Source: an uncultured Robinsoniella sp.
Lineage (GTDB): Bacteria; Bacillota; Clostridia; Lachnospirales; Lachnospiraceae
Assembly: GCA_900539655.1 (NCBI GenBank)
Contig: UQCR01000134.1
Coordinates: 1 to 16,341, forward strand
Direction: 5' to 3'
Length of the DNA: 16,341 bases
Shown here: one piece after another, positions 1 to 5,469 of the stretch
Layout of the letters: the number at the start of each line of letters is the position of its first letter
Numbering within the stretch: position 1 is the stretch's first letter
Notes under the pieces: model-generated
Database searches by the model: none
Seen by the model: only the letters and a program-made list of their open reading frames with translations
Told to the model about the DNA's origin: nothing
Translations under genes and position numbers: made by a program

Positions 1-1163
1 CCAGTACATTTAATAACATGAAGGGATTTACACATCATGAAGATGCGCTGGATGAAAATATGGTTAAGGCAGTGGAAGAACAACCTGGTGTGACCGATGG
101 TGGGCGTCTGTACAAAAATACACTGGATGACAGAAATGTCAGCTTTGATTTCGGAAGCAAGATTGTGGATACGGAGGAGCGGGATGGGGTCAGTTATGGC
201 ATTACGGCGGAAGGTGAATCCGTTACCCTTGCAGATGACAGCCGCCCGTTGTGCAATACATTTGGAATGTCAGACGCTGTTTTATCCAGAATGACTATTG
301 TAAATGGGGAAGAAGATATGGATGTGCTGCGGAAAAAACTTGGGGAAGGGAACTATATAATTGAAGGTGTCAGTTCTATACGGGGCAGCGGAAATGTTTC
401 CATGAAAGAGTTTAACTGCGCAATAGGGCAGAAGGTAGATGCTTATGTGGATGGAAAGAAAGTAAAAACTTTTACCGTAGTGGCGCAGGCAATTCTGAAT
501 GATGTAGAATATGAAGTGCCATCTATCAATACCGGTGTGGTACAGGTTGGAAATGACGCTCCATATTTCTATATGCCTCAGAATGAATTTGAAACAATTT
601 ATCAAAACCCTACGCTGCTAAGTTATTCTTATAATATAGATCCGAAATATGAACTGCAGATGGAGGAATTTCTGGATGACTATATTCAGAATGTGAATCC
701 TAATGCAAGCTATAATTCCGTGAGGCTGTTGAAAGAAGATGTCTTCAAAACCCAGCAGGTAGTATATGTCATAGGTGGTATCATCGGGGCAGTTATGGGA
801 ATAGCAGGTATCATTAACTTTATCAATATGGTAATTACCAGTATCCTCACCCGGCGACATGAATTTGCTGCAATGCAGAGTATCGGCATGACGAAAAAAC
901 AGTTAAACAGGCTGATGATGCTGGAGGGCATGTACTATGCATTGGGTGCGGGTATCCTGGGAATTATGACATCGGGAATATTAGGTGTGACTCTGGTGCG
1001 GATGATCAGTTCCAATATCTGGTTCATGACCTTCCGGCTGACAGTTATACCGGCGGTAATAATATGTGGAGTATTTCTGGTTATTGCAATCGTGGTTCCG
1101 GCATTATCACTGAAGATATTTCATAAAGGAAGTATAGTAGAGCAGTTGCGGGAAACAGAATAA
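1..1163 (+). CDS. FtsX/MacB-type ABC transporter permease, C-terminal part (5' end outside window)
   Basis: This is the membrane subunit of an ABC transporter of the FtsX/MacB superfamily. The reading frame is open to the first base of the window, so the methionine at base 18 is probably internal and the N-terminus lies upstream. Counting from that methionine, about 240 residues form a soluble, probably extracytoplasmic domain. Three hydrophobic segments follow at about residues 248-277, 305-330 and 341-367. Between the first two lies TRRHEFAAMQSIGMTKKQL, the cytoplasmic signature typical of FtsX permeases. The arrangement of a large outer domain followed by three C-terminal helices fits the family. 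Substrate cannot be told: such permeases handle peptides, lipids or antibiotics, or drive cell-wall hydrolases. The partner ATPase is not in view. A weak hairpin follows the stop, so this gene appears transcriptionally separate from the next. Confidence 0.88.
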   Translation, partial: STFNNMKGFTHHEDALDENMVKAVEEQPGVTDGGRLYKNTLDDRNVSFDFGSKIVDTEERDGVSYGITAEGESVTLADDSRPLCNTFGMSDAVLSRMTIVNGEEDMDVLRKKLGEGNYIIEGVSSIRGSGNVSMKEFNCAIGQKVDAYVDGKKVKTFTVVAQAILNDVEYEVPSINTGVVQVGNDAPYFYMPQNEFETIYQNPTLLSYSYNIDPKYELQMEEFLDDYIQNVNPNASYNSVRLLKEDVFKTQQVVYVIGGIIGAVMGIAGIINFINMVITSILTRRHEFAAMQSIGMTKKQLNRLMMLEGMYYALGAGILGIMTSGILGVTLVRMISSNIWFMTFRLTVIPAVIICGVFLVIAIVVPALSLKIFHKGSIVEQLRETE

Positions 1164-1174
1164 ATATAGAAGAG

Positions 1175-1217
1175 AACGCTGTAGCATGAATGAGTAAATT
1201 TGTGCTGCGGCGTTTTC
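1175..1217 (+). terminator. Probable weak intrinsic terminator after the FtsX-type permease
   Basis: A 12-bp stem can form between 1175-1186 (AACGCTGTAGCA) and 1203-1214 (TGCTGCGGCGTT), using two G-U pairs and a 16-nt loop. It is followed by only a short T run (GTTTTC). It begins 11 bases after the stop codon. The long loop and short T tract make it a modest terminator. Confidence 0.5.
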
Positions 1218-1328
1218 AGTTCATCTTCAGATTTTGGTGAGGAAGGATGCATGATTACTTCGATCCGGCAAATCATGAAGTGATGCCAGTAAATAAATAT
1301 ATTATAAGTAACTAATATAAAATATATG

Positions 1329-1357
1329 TTGCAATATTTGTTAAAATATGGTATTAT
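1329..1357 (+). promoter_or_regulatory. Candidate sigma-A promoter P1 for the Rpn gene
   Basis: TTGCAA at 1329-1334 and TATTAT at 1352-1357 are separated by exactly 17 bases in an AT-rich setting. The -35 box matches consensus at four of six positions and the -10 box at five of six. Transcripts would start near 1364 and carry a leader of about 175 nt containing a small hairpin (1378-1393), the possible leader ORF (1436-1501) and the Shine-Dalgarno hairpin. Confidence 0.45.
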
Positions 1358-1430
1358 TCAAATGAAACATTCTAATGCTGGCAATTCTGCCAGATAAATT
1401 CCAATTGACACGACAATAGAATATAAGGCG

Positions 1431-1459
1431 TTGCTATGCCTGCTGTAAGCCGTTATAAT
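1431..1459 (+). promoter_or_regulatory. Candidate sigma-A promoter P2 for the Rpn gene
   Basis: TTGCTA at 1431-1436 and a perfect TATAAT at 1454-1459 are separated by 17 bases. Transcription would begin near 1466, about 73 bases before the start codon. A P2 transcript would lack the start of the leader ORF at 1436 but keep the hairpin over the Shine-Dalgarno sequence, so P1 and P2 mRNAs could differ in translation efficiency. Confidence 0.5.
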
Positions 1460-1501
1460 ATAATTATCTATAGTATATCTGACTCTTCTTACGCGGGCTA
1501 A
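1436..1501 (+). other. Possible 21-residue leader peptide ORF upstream of the Rpn gene
   Basis: An ATG at 1436, preceded by a weak AAGG (1425-1428, spacing 7), opens a 21-codon frame ending in TAA at 1499-1501. It runs through the left arm (1483-1492) of the hairpin that covers the Rpn ribosome-binding site and stops just before that hairpin's inner loop. A ribosome translating it would unfold the hairpin. The frame is short enough to arise by chance and the ribosome-binding site is weak, so this is a hypothesis based on position. Confidence 0.28.
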
Positions 1502-1526
1502 GGAAACTGCCTTAAAGTAAGAGGAG
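1483..1526 (+). promoter_or_regulatory. RNA hairpin sequestering the Rpn Shine-Dalgarno sequence
   Basis: CTCTTCTTAC (1483-1492) pairs with GTAAGAGGAG (1517-1526) over ten base pairs, one of them G-U. An inner stem TAAGG (1499-1503) with CCTTA (1510-1514) encloses a 6-nt loop. The right arm contains GAGGAG, most of the Shine-Dalgarno sequence for the ATG at 1539, so folding should reduce initiation. The structure is read directly from the sequence; its regulatory role is inferred. Confidence 0.5.
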
Positions 1527-1538
1527 GACAAACAATTT

Positions 1539-2546
1539 ATGAAAGATTCGCCCAAAACAACAGAACCATTTATCATGCTGCCTACGGTTGATTTTTGTTT
1601 CAAAGAGCTGATGTGCAGTGAGAAAGCCAGAAAAGGATTAATTGCTGCATTTTTGAATCTGGATCCAAAAGATATTCAGGAGACGGAGTTGCTCAATACA
1701 GCGCTGCGGAAGAAAACCGAAAATGAAAAGCTTGGTATCCTGGACGTAAAAGTAAAGATGCAGGACAATACCCAGATCGATCTGGAAATGCAGGTACTGC
1801 CTTTCCACTGCTGGGAAGAACGAACCCTGTTTTATACCTGTAAAATGTACACCGACCAGATAGTGAGCGGGGATAATTATGACGTTCTGGTAAAATGTAT
1901 CCAAATCAGCATCCTGGATTTTGAGTTTTTAAAGGATACGGATGCATGGTATTCCTGCTTCCATCTGCGGGAAGACCAGAGGGGAAGTTTATATTCGGAT
2001 AAACTGGAACTGCATGTACTGGAGCTGCCCAAATTAGGGGCGCAGGAAGAGCCGGAAAACGAACTGTTACAATGGGCGAAATTCCTGAACGGAAAACGGG
2101 AGGAGGATTTCAGGGAAATGGCTGAAAAAAATGAATACATAAACGAAGCGTATCAGATTTTAAAGAGTATCAGTGAAGATGAGCGGAAAAGGCACGAATA
2201 TGAATCCAGGGAAAAGGCAATCCGGGATCATAATCATATCCTGTATATAACGAAAAAAGAGGTGAAAGAAGCAAGAGAAGAAGCAGAAGAAAAGGTGAAG
2301 GAAGCTAGAAAAAAAGCAGAAGAGGCGGTAAAAGAGGCCAGAGAAAAAGCAAGAGAAAAAGTAAGAGAGGCAAGAGAAAAAGCAAGAGAAGAAGCAAGGG
2401 AAGAGGCAAGAGAGGAAAGCATTAAATTATTTATTGGCTATAATCTGACAGAAGGATTTCTTCATGAACGTATTGTTGAAAACCTGAAGAAATGTTTCAA
2501 CCTGGATTATGATAGTGCTGAAAAATATTATGAAAAGTATAAGTAA
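1539..2546 (+). CDS. Rpn family recombination-promoting nuclease / PD-(D/E)XK putative transposase
   Basis: The 335-aa protein belongs to the Rpn/YhgA-like PD-(D/E)XK nucleases, DNA endonucleases annotated as putative transposases. In E. coli they are linked to RecA-independent recombination and phage defence. The opening resembles the usual family start (MLPTVDFCFKELM). The active site is visible as D69 in ILDVKVKM and E83-x-Q85 in IDLEMQV, about 14 residues apart. Residues from about 238 to 295 are a charged coiled coil containing four 11-residue repeats (VKEAREEAEEK-type, residues 242-285). A short C-terminal domain (about 294-335) follows. The start is supported by GAGGAGGA at 1521-1528. 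The gene has its own candidate promoters and a strong terminator, so it is monocistronic and unrelated to the sugar genes. M194 has a good internal ribosome-binding site. Confidence 0.88.
   Translation: MKDSPKTTEPFIMLPTVDFCFKELMCSEKARKGLIAAFLNLDPKDIQETELLNTALRKKTENEKLGILDVKVKMQDNTQIDLEMQVLPFHCWEERTLFYTCKMYTDQIVSGDNYDVLVKCIQISILDFEFLKDTDAWYSCFHLREDQRGSLYSDKLELHVLELPKLGAQEEPENELLQWAKFLNGKREEDFREMAEKNEYINEAYQILKSISEDERKRHEYESREKAIRDHNHILYITKKEVKEAREEAEEKVKEARKKAEEAVKEAREKAREKVREAREKAREEAREEAREESIKLFIGYNLTEGFLHERIVENLKKCFNLDYDSAEKYYEKYK
2065..2106 (+). promoter_or_regulatory. Candidate internal promoter and ribosome-binding site inside the Rpn gene
   Basis: An extended -10 element, TGTTACAAT (TG at 2065-2066, TACAAT at 2068-2073), lies inside the Rpn coding region without a clear -35 box. 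GGGAGGAGG follows at 2098-2106, and the in-frame ATG of M194 is at 2118 (11-base spacing from AGGAGG). A transcript from near 2080 could direct a 142-aa product with only the coiled coil and C-terminal domain. Both elements could be by-products of purine-rich coding sequence. Confidence 0.3.
2118..2546 (+). other. Possible intragenic short Rpn product (RpnS-like), in frame with the Rpn nuclease
   Basis: Starting at M194 of the nuclease, this frame encodes 142 aa comprising the hendecad coiled coil and the C-terminal domain and lacking the nuclease domain. In E. coli, some rpn genes are known to make an intragenic C-terminal protein that neutralises the full-length toxic nuclease. The similarity here is positional: an in-frame ATG, a GGAGGAGG upstream and a possible extended -10. 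Initiation at this site is not shown by sequence alone. Confidence 0.28.
2262..2393 (+). repeat. Four 33-bp tandem repeats encoding an 11-residue coiled-coil unit
   Basis: Units at 2262-2294, 2295-2327, 2328-2360 and 2361-2393 encode VKEAREEAEEK, VKEARKKAEEA, VKEAREKAREK and VREAREKAREE, with a degenerate partial unit to about 2420. The coding strand is strongly purine-rich. An 11-residue period marks a hendecad coiled coil rather than a heptad one. Near-identical DNA units make copy-number change by slippage plausible, and each step would keep the frame. Confidence 0.85.
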
Positions 2547-2568
2547 TAGATAGAGAAAGTAAATATAG

Positions 2569-2617
2569 AAAGTTGTTGCAGAAGGCAGAAAATGTCATTC
2601 ATGCAGCAACTTTTTTT
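2569..2617 (+). terminator. Strong intrinsic terminator after the Rpn gene
   Basis: AAAGTTGTTGCA (2569-2580) pairs with TGCAGCAACTTT (2602-2613) over 12 bp with one G-U pair, followed by a run of seven T residues (2611-2617). It lies 22 bases beyond the Rpn stop codon and separates that gene from the sugar cluster. Confidence 0.9.
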
Positions 2618-2742
2618 AATTATATGGAAGAAGTTCAATTAGAAACTACAGGACTGTTTGGATGACTGGCAACGGGTATGTGTGAAAGACATGAAGGTGT
2701 TTGCTGTGGGATATCTGACTTCCCAGTGAAAATAGGTGTGAA

Positions 2743-2778
2743 TTAAAAATCAAAGAGGAGAATTGTTAAAAATCAAAG
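2743..2778 (+). repeat. 13-bp direct repeat, possible activator operator for the GH38 cluster
   Basis: TTAAAAATCAAAG occurs exactly at 2743-2755 and 2766-2778, with starts 23 bp apart (about two helical turns). The second copy ends 16 bases before the candidate -35 box at 2795. Direct repeats just upstream of -35 are the usual arrangement for AraC-family activators, and such a regulator is encoded at 12841-15129. The repeats are seen directly; the operator role is inferred. Confidence 0.5.
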
Positions 2779-2794
2779 GAAAGATAAGATTTTG

Positions 2795-2824
2795 TTGTTG
2801 AGGTCATGGAGAAGTTTTTATAAA
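2795..2824 (+). promoter_or_regulatory. Candidate promoter for the mannoside cluster
   Basis: TTGTTG (2795-2800) and TATAAA (2819-2824) are separated by 18 bases. The -35 match is poor, as expected for an activator-dependent promoter, and the direct repeat lies directly upstream. Transcription would start near 2831, about 56 bases before the GH38 start codon. Confidence 0.38.
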
Positions 2825-2886
2825 GTAAAAAGGTAAACTTTGCGTTAGGCTGAGGGTACGAAAAATAGAAATGGAGAAATACGATA

Positions 2887-5370
2887 ATGAAAGAATTACA
2901 TATGGTTTGCAACGCACATCTTGATCCCGTATGGCTGTGGGATTGGGAAGAAGGGATTGCTGCAACATTGTCCACTTTTCGGATAGCAGCCAGATTTAGC
3001 AGAGAATACGATGGATTTATCTTTAATCATAATGAAGCTTTGCTGTATCAATGGATAGAGGAATATGAACCGGATTTGTTTCAGACAATTCAGGAGCTGG
3101 TGAAGAAAGGAAAATGGCATATCATGGGAGGATGGTTTTTGCAGCCTGACTGCAATATGCCTTCCGGAGAGTCTTTTATCAGGCAGATAGAGGCAGGAAG
3201 AGAGTACTTTTATGAAAAGTTTGGTGTACTTCCGAAAACAGCTGTGAATTTTGATCCTTTTGGCCACTCCAGGGGGCTGGTTCAGATTCTGAAAAAAACA
3301 GGGTATGATTCCTATATCTTCTGCCGTCCGTCACAGGAGGACTGCTGTCTGCCGGATGATGACTTTTTATGGATTGGATTTGACGGGTCACGGATAAAGG
3401 GACATCGTTCCAGTGAACATTATAATTCCCTTATGGGAGAAGCAGGAAAGAAAATTACAGAGTTTCTGGAAAGCCACCAGGAGCAGGAAGAGGGATTACT
3501 TTTGTGGGGAGTAGGTAATCATGGCGGCGGACCTTCCCATGCAGATATGGCACAGATACTGGAAAAAAGAAAGGAAAGTCCCCTGTGTGAGCTGCGGCAT
3601 TCGATTCCGGAATCATACTTCCATAAAATTGAGAATAAAAATCTGCCTGAGTTTCACAGAGACTTGAATCCCTGGGCAGTAGGATGCTATACGGCACAGA
3701 TCAGAATCAAACAAATGCACAGAAAACTGGAAGGTCTTCTGTATATGACAGAAAAAATGGTGTCGGCAGCCGCATTCCGGAAAAAAATGAATTATCCGGA
3801 AGAGGAAATGAAGGAAGCAGAGAAAGCGCTGCTTACCGCTCAGTTTCATGATATTTTACCTGGATCAGCGGTGAAGTCTGTAGAAGAGTCGGGTATACGT
3901 ATTATGAATTATGGTATGGAGCTTTTGGAGAAGCAGAAAAATAGAGCATTCTTTGCTCTGGCAGAAGGAGAGAAGCCCGCCGGGAAGGGAGAATATCCGA
4001 TTTTAATTTATAATCCCCATCCCTATCCGGTAAAAGGAGTTATGACCTGTGAATTCCAGATGCAGAATCAAAACTGGGATACCAGCTTTGGAATGCCGGA
4101 GGTATTTTATAAGGGAGAGCCAATACCATGCCAGGTGGAAAAAGAAGCATGCAATATGAATCTGGACTGGAGAAAAAAAGTAGTGTTCTATGGAGAGCTA
4201 AAACCCATGCAGATGAACAGGTTTGACTGCACCATAACATTTATAGAGAAGCAGCCAAATAAGGATTTGCTGAAAGAAAGCGGGGAGATTTATTTTACAG
4301 GGGAACATGTAGAAGCCGTAATCAGCCAAAAGACAGGTTTGATGGATTCCCTGAAAATAGACGGGACAGAATATCTGAAGGAAGGAGCATTTGGACTTTC
4401 GGTGCGGGATAGCGGTTTTGACCCATGGGCAATGAATGTGCAGAGCTTTCCAAAAGAGGAGGGCAGGTTCAGACTCATGGATAAGGTAGAAGGTGCCGAT
4501 TTCTCCGGAGTTGATGAGGAGCTGGAATGTGTACGTATCATTGAGACCGGGCAGGTTAGAACCATCGTGGAAGCCTTGTTCCGGTATCATAATTCCAGGG
4601 CAGTGATACATTATATATTGCCGAAAAAAGGATGGGATGTGGAGCTTGAGCTCTCTGTGGAGTGGATGGAAAAAGGGAAAATGCTTAAGCTTGAAATCCC
4701 AACCTGCCTTCGGGGACAAAATCTCTGTGAAACGGCTTATGGTGTTCAGACTTATGAATCAAGTGAGAGAGAACGTGTTATGCAGAGATGGTGCGGGATT
4801 TTTGAGGAAGAAAGGGATATGGCAATGACTTGTATCAATGATGGATGTTATGGTGGAGATTTCCGGGATGGAACGATGGGTATCTCCCTGATCCATGCCG
4901 CTGCCTATTCGGCACATCCTATTGAGGACAGGGTATTATTGGATCGGGACAGGCGAATTCCCTGCATGGATCAGGGTGAGAGAAGTTTTTCTTTCAGAAT
5001 TACCGGAGGAAGTTATAAGAGACGCATGGAAAATGTGACAGCCGAGGCGGTGGTCTTTCAGGAAAAACCTCTGGCGGTAGCATTTTTTCCAACCGAAAAA
5101 GCTGCAGTAAAAAAGAAATGGATCAGTATATCAGATCCAGGCTGTATTCTGGGGGCCATGAAAAAAATCAGGGGAAAAGATACATATCTGATCAGGTTAT
5201 TTGAAAGCACCGGGACGGCAAGGGAAGTAAGCATCTGTTTATGGGAGGAAGTAAATATAAAGGTATGGCTTGGACCCTGTGAAATTAAAACACTGGAACT
5301 GGATCCGGAAACATGCCGTCTGATAAAGTGCCCGATGATTCCTTCAATTAGAGGGAACGCAGATATTTGA
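2887..5370 (+). CDS. Glycoside hydrolase family 38 alpha-mannosidase
   Basis: GH38 enzymes are retaining, metal-dependent alpha-mannosidases. This 827-aa protein shows the family landmarks: HLDPVWLW near the N-terminus (metal ligands H11 and D13), WFLQPDCNMPSGESFIRQ at about 83-100, NFDPFGHS with the likely nucleophile and metal ligand D123, and QFHDILPGS with H321, the fourth expected metal ligand. The catalytic barrel and helical domain fill roughly the first 370 residues; the rest should be the beta-sandwich domains usual in the family. Length is normal. There is no signal peptide, so it acts in the cytoplasm on imported sugar. The start ATG has a GGAG at 2873-2876 and matches the conserved N-terminus. 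It is the first gene of the cluster, preceded by a possible AraC-type operator. Linkage specificity (alpha-1,2/1,3/1,6, or mannosylglycerate as for MngB) cannot be judged. Confidence 0.93.
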   Translation: MKELHMVCNAHLDPVWLWDWEEGIAATLSTFRIAARFSREYDGFIFNHNEALLYQWIEEYEPDLFQTIQELVKKGKWHIMGGWFLQPDCNMPSGESFIRQIEAGREYFYEKFGVLPKTAVNFDPFGHSRGLVQILKKTGYDSYIFCRPSQEDCCLPDDDFLWIGFDGSRIKGHRSSEHYNSLMGEAGKKITEFLESHQEQEEGLLLWGVGNHGGGPSHADMAQILEKRKESPLCELRHSIPESYFHKIENKNLPEFHRDLNPWAVGCYTAQIRIKQMHRKLEGLLYMTEKMVSAAAFRKKMNYPEEEMKEAEKALLTAQFHDILPGSAVKSVEESGIRIMNYGMELLEKQKNRAFFALAEGEKPAGKGEYPILIYNPHPYPVKGVMTCEFQMQNQNWDTSFGMPEVFYKGEPIPCQVEKEACNMNLDWRKKVVFYGELKPMQMNRFDCTITFIEKQPNKDLLKESGEIYFTGEHVEAVISQKTGLMDSLKIDGTEYLKEGAFGLSVRDSGFDPWAMNVQSFPKEEGRFRLMDKVEGADFSGVDEELECVRIIETGQVRTIVEALFRYHNSRAVIHYILPKKGWDVELELSVEWMEKGKMLKLEIPTCLRGQNLCETAYGVQTYESSERERVMQRWCGIFEEERDMAMTCINDGCYGGDFRDGTMGISLIHAAAYSAHPIEDRVLLDRDRRIPCMDQGERSFSFRITGGSYKRRMENVTAEAVVFQEKPLAVAFFPTEKAAVKKKWISISDPGCILGAMKKIRGKDTYLIRLFESTGTAREVSICLWEEVNIKVWLGPCEIKTLELDPETCRLIKCPMIPSIRGNADI

Positions 5371-5384
5371 CGTATCCTGCAGCC

Positions 5385-5413
5385 GACAGATAAATTCCAA
5401 AGGGGAGTCTGTC
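5385..5413 (+). repeat. Inverted repeat between the GH38 and toroid-protein genes
   Basis: GACAGA (5385-5390) and TCTGTC (5408-5413) form a perfect 6-bp inverted repeat around a 17-base spacer, soon after the GH38 stop. No T run follows, so it is not a terminator. It may be an mRNA processing or stability element. It overlaps a 14-base sequence also found at 1391-1404. Confidence 0.35.
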
Positions 5414-5439
5414 TGAAACGCCGTTTGGAGGAATAAAAA

Positions 5440-5469
5440 ATGGAGGAAATAGAATGGAATATCAAATAG
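5440..5469 (+). other. Possible nine-codon ORF overlapping the start of the next gene
   Basis: The ATG at 5440 has its own GGAGGA (5427-5432) and encodes MEEIEWNIK followed by TAG at 5467-5469. It overlaps the first 16 bases of the 735-aa gene in another frame, and its second codon region contains that gene's Shine-Dalgarno sequence. If translated, it could couple or compete with initiation at 5454. It could also be coincidence. Confidence 0.25.

Larger units (their letters stand above)
1164..1538 (+). other. Intergenic control region between the FtsX-type permease and the Rpn gene
   Basis: These 375 bases hold, in order: the weak terminator at 1175-1217; an inverted repeat CATGATT/AATCATG (1250-1256 and 1271-1277); an AT-rich stretch around 1291-1330; candidate promoter P1 (1329-1357); a perfect 6-bp hairpin CTGGCA-ATTC-TGCCAG (1378-1393); a possible 21-residue leader ORF (1436-1501); candidate promoter P2 (1431-1459); and a hairpin covering the Shine-Dalgarno sequence (1483-1526). 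A 22-codon frame starting at 1247 has a Shine-Dalgarno too close to its ATG and no recognisable product, so it is not called. The density of structure suggests a regulated leader. Confidence 0.6.
2547..2886 (+). other. Intergenic region between the Rpn gene and the GH38 gene
   Basis: This 340-base stretch contains the Rpn terminator (2569-2617), the direct repeats at 2743-2778 and a candidate promoter at 2795-2824. I see nothing assignable between 2618 and 2742: no frame with a ribosome-binding site and no convincing inverted repeat. The region is the natural control point for the sugar cluster, since no strong terminator is seen downstream of it. Confidence 0.6.

Noticed and set aside
1442..1460. 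CcpA catabolite-control (cre) site resembling TGTAAGCCGTTA
   Set aside because: It has one extra base between the half-sites compared with the cre consensus, and the gene is not a sugar gene. No better cre match was found by eye in the sugar cluster.
2234..2422. Antisense 62-aa frame rich in Ser, Ala, Leu and Phe
   Set aside because: It is the complement of the purine-rich hendecad repeat, whose composition removes stop codons on the other strand.
1539..2546. Mobile element boundaries around the Rpn gene
   Set aside because: Although the family is often labelled transposase, no terminal inverted repeats or target-site duplications could be seen flanking it.
4198..4719. 173-aa antisense frame inside the GH38 gene
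   Set aside because: It lies wholly within a gene with clear catalytic motifs and its product shows no recognisable domain.
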